From positions 1-64,000 of the IMG/VR virus record IMGVR_UViG_3300017963_000209: a stretch of 64,000 bases of DNA. One strand, 5' to 3'. Shown here piece by piece: positions 31,868 through 39,215 of this stretch (positions within the stretch are counted from its first letter, which is position 1; every line of letters begins with the position of its first letter). The notes under the pieces are model-generated. The model was not told the origin of the DNA and made no database searches. It saw only the letters and a program-made list of their open reading frames with translations. This DNA comes from a virus. The translations under genes were made by a program, and so were the position numbers.

Positions 31868-32039
31868 GATCACAACCTACTGCCCCAGATGCGGTGGCCG
31901 CGAGTCCGTGGTCGAGTCGGATCGCCTCATAGAGCCCGGCATCTGCTCCGTCTGCCGAGGACAGCGAGCGGTCAAGAGCATCAAGGCCGTCCAAACAGAT
32001 TCCCGGGTGCCCCCGAAGGGTCTCGGGGAGTTGACCTGA
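31860..32039 (+). CDS. tiny zinc-ribbon protein
   Basis: A 59-aa protein with TTG start at 31860; AAAGGAG lies 8 bases upstream, better placed than for TTG 31854. Cys pairs CPRCGG and CSVCRG (about residues 8-31) make a complete four-Cys zinc ribbon. Confidence 0.5.
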   Translation: MLRITTYCPRCGGRESVVESDRLIEPGICSVCRGQRAVKSIKAVQTDSRVPPKGLGELT

Positions 32040-32050
32040 AGGAGGAAATC

Positions 32051-32287
32051 TTGGCCAAGCATTGGTCCGAGCTGGAAACCATAAGGATGCCCGAGCGGCG
32101 TCCCCTGCGGAGGATCACGGGCCGTGAATACTACGCGCATCCCTCGACGCCGCGAGGCGGCGGCTCCGTGATGCTCACCTTGGAGTGTGGCCACGAGGTC
32201 CACTGCAAGCGGAGCAAAGAACCCAAACGCAAGGCGCGGTGCTACCACTGCCCTGAAACGGAGGAACCAGGTGGCGACTCTACCTGA
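32051..32287 (+). CDS. small Cys/His-rich protein
   Basis: A 78-aa protein with TTG start, supported by the strong AAGGAGGAAA 5-12 bases upstream. LECGHEVHCKR and CYHCPE (about residues 44-70) suggest one zinc site, a pattern seen in many small phage proteins of unknown function. Confidence 0.5.
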   Translation: MAKHWSELETIRMPERRPLRRITGREYYAHPSTPRGGGSVMLTLECGHEVHCKRSKEPKRKARCYHCPETEEPGGDST

Positions 32288-32525
32288 GTTTGCGTTGCGT
32301 AACAAGGAACGCTACGAGAAGCATGCTCGCGAGTTCCAACGGGTGTTCGGCCGCCGGCTGAAGCCCTACTTCGACATGCTGACAGGCTTTGACGTGATCA
32401 AGTTCGACGACAAGATCGTCAAGCCCGGTAAGACGGAGTCCACAGCCCAGGCCGTTGCCAGGCAGTGGGGCGACGACGCCGTGGCTCTCATTCGGGCCCT
32501 CATCGGCAAACCGGAGGGATCATGA
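32271..32525 (+). CDS. small basic hypothetical protein
   Basis: An 84-aa basic helical protein starting at GTG 32271 after CGGAGGA. No family recognised. Its TGA overlaps the next ATG. Confidence 0.5.
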   Translation: MATLPEFALRNKERYEKHAREFQRVFGRRLKPYFDMLTGFDVIKFDDKIVKPGKTESTAQAVARQWGDDAVALIRALIGKPEGS

Positions 32526-32926
32526 TCTCCGAGCGAGTGGAAGAGCTGCTGCGCAGCATGGACAAGAGCTGCCAAAGCGAAGCCCGCGCCATTCACGAGT
32601 GTGTCACCGATGCCCTGGACAGTTGCCCCGACGACGAGAAGAACGACGCCTACGTGGCTTCGATCGCTGGGGAGTTCGTGGGCTGGTCGCAGGCTTTGCA
32701 GAACGCCGCCCGGGATACTACCACGGACGACACCAAGTTCGCTGAGTTGTCCTGGGTGGTGGACGACGTCCTAACCCTACGTCCCGACTGGTCGAGGGAG
32801 AGGGCGGAGGAGTTTCTAAACTCCTTCGAGAAGTGCATCCGGGACCGTCTGAGCGAGTTGGGCTGGAAGGTGATCGCAACCTTCCTGGGCATATTCGAGG
32901 AGAAGAAGGACTGTGACCCCACGTGA
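32522..32926 (+). CDS. hypothetical acidic protein
   Basis: A 134-aa acidic helical protein with scattered Cys residues (C18, C27, C35 region). No family recognised. ATG 32522 overlaps the preceding stop. Confidence 0.5.
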   Translation: MISERVEELLRSMDKSCQSEARAIHECVTDALDSCPDDEKNDAYVASIAGEFVGWSQALQNAARDTTTDDTKFAELSWVVDDVLTLRPDWSRERAEEFLNSFEKCIRDRLSELGWKVIATFLGIFEEKKDCDPT

Positions 32927-33650
32927 GTTCGACGAGGAGTTTCGCAAGGCCGTTCACGAGTTGATCGAGCCCAACATGCCGCCGGCCGACTTCTTCTTCA
33001 AGTGGCCGACGATGATCCAGGCGATGCACACGATCGCCATTTTCAACCACGGCCGCGGGATCACTGCCGAGGAGGCGGCCAAGAAGTGGTACGACGAGTG
33101 CATCGCCCCGCGGTTCCTTCCCGACTGGGAGGAGCTGGAGATCGACGTGCCTGGCTACGGCACCCGTATCCGCATCTGGGAGAAGGCCGGCTTCCGCCTG
33201 GAGCTGTTCGACAGCCACAACGAGACCCCCAGTCGCTATCTGGTCGCCTATCGCCTCCTGGACGACGGCAAGGAGATCTTCGGCAAGCCCCACCACGTCT
33301 CCGTGTGCAAGGGGGAGTCGATGGACGGCCACCCGGTCGTGATTAACGTCTTAACCTTCTGCACGGTCAAGCGGGAGGACACCGATCCGGAATACTTCGA
33401 GAGCTACTCCAAGGAGCAGCTCGCCTGGACGGAGAGCGACGGCTGCGAGAATCTGTCCTTTATCCGGATCGAGCTGGATGAGATGTTCGACGAGGCCTGT
33501 CGGGCCAACCCCAGCAACCGCGTCAACGAGGTCTCCAAGGAGCATCCCCCGGAGTGGGCTTGCGGGGGTTGGGATGGGGAAGACGAGCACGATCTGCTGA
33601 CGTGCCCTGTCTGTTACGAGAACTGGACCCGTCTTCGAGAAGGCGACTGA
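32913..33650 (+). CDS. hypothetical protein with C-terminal zinc site
   Basis: A 245-aa protein with GTG start. The C-terminus holds WACGGW and CPVCYENW, the same 'WACxxW...DHDLLxCPxC' layout as the protein at 4871 (WACDKWGSHEHDWLDCPEC). The two therefore share a zinc module. The N-terminal region is helical and of unknown fold. Confidence 0.55.
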   Translation: MTPREFDEEFRKAVHELIEPNMPPADFFFKWPTMIQAMHTIAIFNHGRGITAEEAAKKWYDECIAPRFLPDWEELEIDVPGYGTRIRIWEKAGFRLELFDSHNETPSRYLVAYRLLDDGKEIFGKPHHVSVCKGESMDGHPVVINVLTFCTVKREDTDPEYFESYSKEQLAWTESDGCENLSFIRIELDEMFDEACRANPSNRVNEVSKEHPPEWACGGWDGEDEHDLLTCPVCYENWTRLREGD

Positions 33651-33770
33651 TTGGGGTTGCTTCTCTTACCCCGGCAAGTCAGGATATACCTCCGTAGCTA
33701 CGCAGGTGGACGCAGGGAGGCCTCTGTGGCCTTCCAAGCGGCCTGCTAACCTCGCAACGGAGCGCTCCCG
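33651..33770 (+). promoter_or_regulatory. intergenic region with hairpin
   Basis: A 120-base gap that separates the small-gene run from the secreted protein. It contains a 10-bp palindrome CGTAGCTACG (33693-33702) and a hairpin GGAGGCC/GGCCTTCC (33716-33735). It is likely the end of one transcript and the start of the next; no clear promoter boxes are seen. Confidence 0.35.
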
Positions 33771-34550
33771 ATGCAGGCTTCTTCATCCCGAGCCCTCACC
33801 GTCTGCCTAGCTCTCATTGCAGCAGCTTTGTTGCCAGCAACCTTGTTGGCGGAGCCTCAGGCGGTCATCGAGGGCCCCGAAAAGGTCAGTCCGGGCGATC
33901 TGACCATCCTCGACGCCGGCAAATCGACCGGCACCCATTTCGCCTGGTCCGTGATTCCCACGGACGCTAAGCACCACTGTTTTGTGTTCGATGAAGGCAG
34001 GAAGTGCGTCTTCGCTATGCGGAGGGAGGGCACGTACGTCTTCGTCCTCGCCGTCTCGGACGCCGAGGGAATCAAACAGATCACCCACACGCTGATCAAC
34101 GCGGAGGGTGATACCCCGCAGCCGCCTCCTGGTCCTGGTCCGGGTCCAGGTCCTGGTCCAACACCGGACCCGAAGCCCGACGACCCCCAGCCCGAACCCC
34201 AACCAGGGGATGATTGGGCTAACTGGGCCAAGTCTACGGCTGAGTCGACGGTAGACATGCCGGCCGGCGGCCCCCGACAGAACGCAGCACGTGCGCTCGC
34301 GGCGGCACTGGACAAGGCAGCGGAAACCGTCAAGTCCAACAGCAACTACTCGCTGAAGGACGCCCGCGTACTGTTGGCCCGCCTCTCCTCGGAGGCGATC
34401 CCTCTCGAAGAGCAGCCGAAGTGGTACAAGTTCTCGACCGCCATGGACGCGCAGCTTCGGAAGGCGGAGGAATCGGGTCGTTTGAAGGACACCGCCTCGT
34501 GGGCGGCGATTATCGTCTCGATCGCCCGCGGTCTCAAGGAGGTGCGCTGA
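33771..34550 (+). CDS. secreted PKD-like protein with Gly-Pro linker
   Basis: A 259-aa protein with a signal peptide (residues 1-27, ending LLAEPQA), an Ig/PKD-like domain (about 28-110, with VSPGDLTILDAGKSTGTHFAWSV pattern), a Pro-Gly linker (about 115-145, PGPGPGPGP then Pro/Asp/Glu repeats) and a helical C-terminal domain. Such proteins are exported. It may act at the host envelope during lysis or be part of the particle. The next gene, a papain-like peptidase, starts 4 bases later, suggesting joint function. Confidence 0.7.
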   Translation: MQASSSRALTVCLALIAAALLPATLLAEPQAVIEGPEKVSPGDLTILDAGKSTGTHFAWSVIPTDAKHHCFVFDEGRKCVFAMRREGTYVFVLAVSDAEGIKQITHTLINAEGDTPQPPPGPGPGPGPGPTPDPKPDDPQPEPQPGDDWANWAKSTAESTVDMPAGGPRQNAARALAAALDKAAETVKSNSNYSLKDARVLLARLSSEAIPLEEQPKWYKFSTAMDAQLRKAEESGRLKDTASWAAIIVSIARGLKEVR

Positions 34551-34553
34551 GTC

Positions 34554-35462
34554 ATGGACGACGCACAGATCCAGAATCTCTGCGGGTGGGCACACGAGAT
34601 CGCCGAGGACGAGTTTGCTCGGCTCTCCGACAACTTCGTCACCTTCATGTGTGACGGGGGGCTCACCGAGCCCGGACCTCCCATCTGGGAGGCTGCCAAA
34701 CGAGTCAACGACGGGAAGCACCTGGAGACTTGGTTCCAGGAGACGGGTGACTGCGTGAGCATGGGCGCGTCCCAGGCCACGGAGTACCTCAACTGCTATG
34801 AGATCGCCGTCTTGAAGGACGAGGAGGAGTTCCATCGGATCTTCCCGCCGTTCGTCTACGGTATCTCCCGTTGTGCTCCTGACTGCGGCAACGGCCAGCT
34901 CGGCAGGCAGGCCGGCTCCACCGGGGCTTGGGCTGCCACGGCCATGATGAAGTACGGCATGCTCTTCGTCGACGACGAAGGGTGTCCGCGGTACAGCGGC
35001 AACCTGGCCGACTCCTGGGGTCGTCGTGGTCCTCCCGACCAGTTCAAGGGGATCGCCCGCGACAACCTCGTCAAGCAGGCGTCCAGGCTTACCTCGACCG
35101 ATCAGATGCGAACAGGTCTGATCAACTACAATCCCTGCACCTACGCCATCATGTGGGACTACGGGGATTCGGCGGTCGAGTACAAGGGCTACCGCGTGAT
35201 GCGGAAGGGTCGCGGAATGGGCGGCCACCAGGTCTGCTTGTTGGCCTGGATGGACGAGCCCTTCGAGGCCGCTTTCTGCCTCAACTCCTGGGGCAAAGAG
35301 CGTCACGCCGGGCCCGACAATGGGGAGCCTCTGGGTGGTGCCTGGATTCTACGCCAGGACCTGGAACGCGACCTCCAGAGCGGCCAGACGGAAGTCTACG
35401 GCCTCTCCGGCTTCAGCGGCGTAGCCGGCAAGGAGTGGTGGGGCCTGTTCGGCCAGCACTAG
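34554..35462 (+). CDS. papain-like (C1-type) cysteine peptidase
   Basis: A 302-aa protein with the papain arrangement: oxyanion Q62, catalytic C67 in ETGDCVSMGASQA, His H225 in GMGGHQVCLLAW and Asn N244 in LNSWGK. It is within a GGAWIL-type end as in C1 peptidases. No signal peptide or propeptide is visible. Uncommon in phages. Possible roles are lysis, virion maturation or attack on host protein. The preceding secreted protein may be a partner. Confidence 0.7.
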   Translation: MDDAQIQNLCGWAHEIAEDEFARLSDNFVTFMCDGGLTEPGPPIWEAAKRVNDGKHLETWFQETGDCVSMGASQATEYLNCYEIAVLKDEEEFHRIFPPFVYGISRCAPDCGNGQLGRQAGSTGAWAATAMMKYGMLFVDDEGCPRYSGNLADSWGRRGPPDQFKGIARDNLVKQASRLTSTDQMRTGLINYNPCTYAIMWDYGDSAVEYKGYRVMRKGRGMGGHQVCLLAWMDEPFEAAFCLNSWGKERHAGPDNGEPLGGAWILRQDLERDLQSGQTEVYGLSGFSGVAGKEWWGLFGQH

Positions 35463-35543
35463 CGGCTGCTGTTGTAGCGGTAATACAACGAAGGACACGA
35501 CGTCTTCGCGGCGGCGTGTCCTTCTGCGCGCAGGCACAGCCTG

Positions 35544-35999
35544 ATGGATGATGACGAACTTGCACTCTATTTCGAGGAGATGCCCTCCGAGGCCATTGAC
35601 GATAAATCGAGTGCAACCCAAGAGGAGCCTGAATCGCCGCCGGAGCCGAAGAAAAAACGGAAGCGGCGGACGGTTGAAATCGGCGGCTTGACATGGTACA
35701 AGACGCCTAAGAAGGGTGAGTCGCTAGCGACTCACCATCGCACCTGGAGTACGGTCTGCGGTCGCTACTTCGTTCGAGAGTCTCGCTCCAAGTATGGATT
35801 GCCAACCGCATGGTATGCCTTCTTTGGCGACTTCGCCACAATTCTCAGCCGGCACCGAAAACGGGGGCCGGCCGAACAGTCGTGCGCCTTGCATGCCAAG
35901 GACCCTGTACGCTGGGATAGATATTATGGCCCCCTCGGCCCCAACAGCCGAAGCCCCGAGCCGCGGGCAAAAAAGAAGAAAACGGTCAAGCGTAAGTGA
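35544..35999 (+). CDS. basic hypothetical protein
   Basis: A 151-aa protein with an acidic N-terminus (about 1-32), a Lys/Arg-rich stretch (KKKRKRR) and a Lys-rich end. The middle has aromatic residues. No family recognised. The 81 bases before it hold no gene. Confidence 0.45.
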   Translation: MDDDELALYFEEMPSEAIDDKSSATQEEPESPPEPKKKRKRRTVEIGGLTWYKTPKKGESLATHHRTWSTVCGRYFVRESRSKYGLPTAWYAFFGDFATILSRHRKRGPAEQSCALHAKDPVRWDRYYGPLGPNSRSPEPRAKKKKTVKRK

Positions 36000-36043
36000 T
36001 TCCTCAAGGACCTGGGCGAAGAGTTCCGGGACCAGAAAGTACC

Positions 36044-36610
36044 ATGACAAGATTCATTCCCATCTTCCCTCCGGTGGTAACAGATACCGGCGCGGAGATC
36101 TGGAACCTGGCGATTGTCGAGGAGGTCGGGTTCAGTTTGTACGTCCTCGATAAGGACAAGAAGCGAGTTCGCGGTTCTGCGATCTCGCTGTTGATGTCGA
36201 CGCCTGCCCGGCGGGCGTCGGCCGGTCCCCTTCAGTTTTTCGTGCTGCCGGAGACTCCTCTGGTCAAGCTCCTCATGGAGCGTGGGATTCTCGCGGAAAC
36301 CGGCACACACATTGGTCAGGTCACGCTTGTAGATGTGGCCCAAGAAGAGTGCTCCCCCGTCTACGACTGCCACGGCTGTAAGAAGTCAGGCAAGACCCGA
36401 GACGCCTGGAGATGGGAGCAAGACAACGAACTCTACTGCCCGGCTTGTCGAGAGGGACTCGATGACACAGTCGCCGAACCGGATGACGCCTTTGACGCTG
36501 AACCCTTCGCAGAGGACGCTCTTGAGCGGCTTGCTGAGAAGAGTCAACGACCACCTAGAGGGGCTTCCTCCCCGGCGCCGCCTCGGCCACATCGAGGACC
36601 TTCTAGTTGA
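36044..36610 (+). CDS. zinc-finger hypothetical protein
   Basis: A 188-aa protein from ATG 36044. The N-terminal 100 residues are beta-rich. A zinc site, CHGCKKSG...YCPACRE, lies at about residues 109-138. The last 50 codons overlap the next frame and read as Pro/Arg-rich shadow. Confidence 0.5.
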   Translation: MTRFIPIFPPVVTDTGAEIWNLAIVEEVGFSLYVLDKDKKRVRGSAISLLMSTPARRASAGPLQFFVLPETPLVKLLMERGILAETGTHIGQVTLVDVAQEECSPVYDCHGCKKSGKTRDAWRWEQDNELYCPACREGLDDTVAEPDDAFDAEPFAEDALERLAEKSQRPPRGASSPAPPRPHRGPSS

Positions 36611-36794
36611 CCTGGCGATCGGGCAGTCCATTCTGAAAGGTCAGGATGTACGGCTTATCAACCATCGTCGCGATGAACAATCTTCAGACCGAGAAAGCCC
36701 TCAAGCAGGGCAAGCGGCCATTCGTGATCCTGAACTTGGAGTGGATCGAAGCGATGCCGCCGTTCCCGTTCCCCCATCTGGGCAGCGGGGATGA
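36462..36794 (+). CDS. small helical hypothetical protein in overlap region
   Basis: A 110-aa frame from ATG 36462 (AGAGGGA upstream). Residues 8-60 (LTLNPSQRTLLSGLLRRVND then LEGLPPRRRLGHIEDLL) look like true helical protein. The last 45 residues overlap the next gene and appear to be shadow. The start could also be 36483. Confidence 0.4.
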   Translation: MTQSPNRMTPLTLNPSQRTLLSGLLRRVNDHLEGLPPRRRLGHIEDLLVDLAIGQSILKGQDVRLINHRRDEQSSDRESPQAGQAAIRDPELGVDRSDAAVPVPPSGQRG

Positions 36795-37098
36795 TCCGCC
36801 TGGCTGGGAGTTCATGGACAAACTCTGGTGTGTCGATCGCACCGGCATGGACACTTGCGGTCCTGCGTTTTCCGTTGAGGGGTTCAAACGCGAGTTGAAG
36901 CGCTTCCTCCAGGAGGAAGTGGGCGGTCCCGACGACTGGATGAACGTCGGTTTCGGGATCACGACGGTTGCCGAGTTCCAGGTGGACGTCGGCGCTTTTC
37001 GGAGGGTAACGAGTGACAGTGGCAACAGCTCCAAAGCCGGATCTGATCATCCCGAGAGGGATGCTGTACATCCAGGACGAGACCCTGTTGTGGGGTGA
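36646..37098 (+). CDS. hypothetical protein in overlap region
   Basis: A 150-aa frame starting at ATG 36646 after AAAGG. Residues 10-120 have the composition of a folded protein with a Pro/Phe-rich segment. The tail after about residue 122 overlaps the next gene. No family recognised. Confidence 0.45.
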   Translation: MYGLSTIVAMNNLQTEKALKQGKRPFVILNLEWIEAMPPFPFPHLGSGDDPPGWEFMDKLWCVDRTGMDTCGPAFSVEGFKRELKRFLQEEVGGPDDWMNVGFGITTVAEFQVDVGAFRRVTSDSGNSSKAGSDHPERDAVHPGRDPVVG

Positions 37099-37573
37099 CT
37101 CCGACCTGGTAGAGGCCTGTGGCGGCGTCATCCTTGCCGTCTACGTCTTCGACGAGCGGAGGCATGTGCATTGTTGCGAGCTGACGCCCAGCTTCGAGAT
37201 GCACTTCCTCCGCAGTATCCCTGGCACTGTCCCGGACCCGCCCAACGAGGCGGAGTTTCTCACCGATGCGTTGTACGACGCGGCTGACTATCAGTACGAG
37301 ATGGAGCGGGATCGAATAGACCAGCTCCTACTTCAATCCGATGGTGACACGCCGCCGTCGAGCCACATACACGCCTACCGGTTCGGCAAACTCGTCGAGG
37401 ATGCGCTGGACGACCACTGGGACGGCGAGACCGTCCCCTGTTGCGTGGATCTCTGGCAGCCGACCGCGGAGGAATGGGAGGAGATGCTCGACGACGCCGA
37501 TGGCGATCACGAGCAGGCTCACGAGAGTTTCATCGAAGGCCTCATCGAGGCTGCCAACCAGGGAGCTTTCTAG
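37013..37573 (+). CDS. hypothetical acidic protein
   Basis: A 186-aa acidic protein with GTG start after GGAGGG. No family recognised. The C-terminal half is helical with many Asp/Glu. Its TAG overlaps the GTG of the small membrane gene (TAGTG). Confidence 0.5.
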   Translation: MTVATAPKPDLIIPRGMLYIQDETLLWGDSDLVEACGGVILAVYVFDERRHVHCCELTPSFEMHFLRSIPGTVPDPPNEAEFLTDALYDAADYQYEMERDRIDQLLLQSDGDTPPSSHIHAYRFGKLVEDALDDHWDGETVPCCVDLWQPTAEEWEEMLDDADGDHEQAHESFIEGLIEAANQGAF

Positions 37574-37683
37574 TGAACTGGAGACATCCTACTAGAGGCA
37601 ACTGGGTGCCGGGTTGGGGCCTGGCTGTTGCCATCTGGATCATCTTTTTCTACCTGCTGCGCCGAGCGCTGTGGGTACTATAG
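37573..37683 (+). CDS. 36-aa single-helix membrane peptide
   Basis: Starts at GTG 37573, overlapping the previous stop. Basic N-terminus (VNWRHPTRGN) then one transmembrane helix (about residues 14-35, LAVAIWIIFFYLLRR core). Likely an inner-membrane peptide; role unknown. Confidence 0.5.
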   Translation: MNWRHPTRGNWVPGWGLAVAIWIIFFYLLRRALWVL

Positions 37684-37691
37684 GAGAAGAC

Positions 37692-38270
37692 ATGAAGTAC
37701 CAACTTGTAGGTGACGAGTTGTTCAAACGGGTTGACGATCGCCGACCCATCTACGAGGTGGATCTGCCCGCTAATGGGGTCCAGGTCTATGCACTGTTCG
37801 TCCGCACCTTGGCCGGCTGTCCCGATCCGGGCCATGAAGTCGTGGTCACCGCCAGCGGCAACAGCGCCCCGTTGATCCTCACGGACTTGAAGGCCCGCTG
37901 GTCCGCCTGGACCAAGGCCCCGTGGGGCAAGCAGGTGGAGGCCTCCGATCCGGCATCGCATATCCAGCAGCACGGCGAGGTGGTGATCGAGGTCTTGAAG
38001 GAGGAACCCGAGAAGACGGAAGTGGAGCGTTCGCCGTTGGTGTTGCTCCTTGTCCCGCAGACGGCGCTCAAGGGAGTCGAGGCTCAGGTCCGTTATCTTG
38101 CGCTGCTTGAGCTAGTCCTCAGAGACCCGAAGACCTTCGAGGTCAGCAAGAACCGCTGTGGACCGCACGGCCAGAAGGTCGAGATTGGGGAGGCAGCGAT
38201 CTGGATTTCCGCCAACGCCAAGGCCCATTTCAAGGAGGCGTCGAAGGAGGCGGATCAGTCGCCGGCCTGA
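37692..38270 (+). CDS. hypothetical protein
   Basis: A 192-aa protein, ATG 37692 after AGGAGA. Beta-rich in the first half, amphipathic helices in the second. No family recognised. Its end overlaps the opposing minus-strand gene by 16 bases. Confidence 0.5.
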   Translation: MKYQLVGDELFKRVDDRRPIYEVDLPANGVQVYALFVRTLAGCPDPGHEVVVTASGNSAPLILTDLKARWSAWTKAPWGKQVEASDPASHIQQHGEVVIEVLKEEPEKTEVERSPLVLLLVPQTALKGVEAQVRYLALLELVLRDPKTFEVSKNRCGPHGQKVEIGEAAIWISANAKAHFKEASKEADQSPA

Positions 38271-38662
38271 GTGCCGTTGACGCCGTAGTTCATTTTGATG
38301 TCTGAGAACCCGCTGCCGGTGTGCTGCTGGATGATGTTCTTCAGCCTGGTCCGGCGGCAGTTGATGTCGCGGACCTGGATGGCGAGACGGCCGATGATGG
38401 CCATGTCGACGTCGTCCAGCAGTCCGGCGCGGAGTTCGCCTTCCGTGTTCCACTGGAGGGCATTGAGTTCGTAGAGCTGATCGACCAGTTCGGCAAGATG
38501 CTTGTCGTTCCAGTCGATCCCTTCCCGATAATACGCTACCTGCCGCTCGAACTCCTCGCGAAGCTCGGGCGCCATTTTGGCACCCACCCGCTCTAGCTTC
38601 AGCTTGGCGATTGTGTAGCGGTCGCAGACTTCAGGGGTGGGGGTGATGATGTCTCTGGGCAT
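38255..38662 (-). CDS. helical hypothetical protein, minus strand
   Basis: A 135-aa helical protein. The start ATG at 38662 (MPRDIITPTP) has an excellent GGAAGGAGGG upstream, whereas the longer upstream frame is shadow. The C-terminus (HTGSGFSDIKMNY) is Gly/Ser-rich. It is the only minus-strand gene in the right half of the window. Unknown function; the few other minus-strand genes here are packaging or structural-like, so a virion role is possible. Confidence 0.6.
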   Translation of the reverse strand: MPRDIITPTPEVCDRYTIAKLKLERVGAKMAPELREEFERQVAYYREGIDWNDKHLAELVDQLYELNALQWNTEGELRAGLLDDVDMAIIGRLAIQVRDINCRRTRLKNIIQQHTGSGFSDIKMNYGVNGTQAGD

Positions 38663-38726
38663 CCGTTCCCTCCTTCCGTGGATCAAGATGGCAAATCTAC
38701 CGCCATTGTAACCGAGGAGCACTTCT

Positions 38727-39194
38727 GTGCCACAGTCAACCCTCAATCCGTACGAAGAGAAGATCGCCAGGCTGCTGCACAATACGCCGGGGATCACGCT
38801 CGGAACCACGGCGCCATTCTCCTTCGACGAAGGAGTCACGGTCACCAGGATCGGCTTTGCCGACATCCCCGTCTGCATCGTCCGCTTCCACTGCAAGCCC
38901 GAGGACACGCGGGCCGTGGTACCGCTTGCCCGCGCGATGGTCTACGCAGAGCTGCGGGCCCACGGGATTAGCGACGAGGCCGTGGAGTTCGTACCCACCC
39001 GTGGAGACGGCTCGGAGATGGGTGGCGGCCGGCGTAGGCTGTTCACCGACGAGAACCCGTCCAGCTCTTCTTGCGGGAAGCGCAAGCAAGGGCAATACTA
39101 TCGGTTCACCTTCGAGATCAAGAAGGGATGGCTTGGCTGCTTCGAGTTCGATTTCCGCCGCGGCAAGATGAAGCAGCAGAAGCCCCCCGAGTAA
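38727..39194 (+). CDS. hypothetical protein
   Basis: A 155-aa protein with GTG start after CGAGGAG, divergent from the minus-strand gene across 64 bases. N-terminal two-thirds has mixed alpha/beta composition; the C-terminal part is basic. No family recognised. A junction dyad follows directly. Confidence 0.5.
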   Translation: MPQSTLNPYEEKIARLLHNTPGITLGTTAPFSFDEGVTVTRIGFADIPVCIVRFHCKPEDTRAVVPLARAMVYAELRAHGISDEAVEFVPTRGDGSEMGGGRRRLFTDENPSSSSCGKRKQGQYYRFTFEIKKGWLGCFEFDFRRGKMKQQKPPE

Positions 39195-39195
39195 C

Positions 39196-39213
39196 CTCAA
39201 AAGCGGTTTTGAG
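39196..39213 (+). repeat. 18-bp junction dyad, copy D (GCGG orientation)
   Basis: CTCAAAAGCGGTTTTGAG begins 2 bases after the stop at 39194 and ends 2 bases before the SbcD-like ATG at 39216. There is no room for a separate ribosome site. Confidence 0.9.
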
Positions 39214-39215
39214 AT

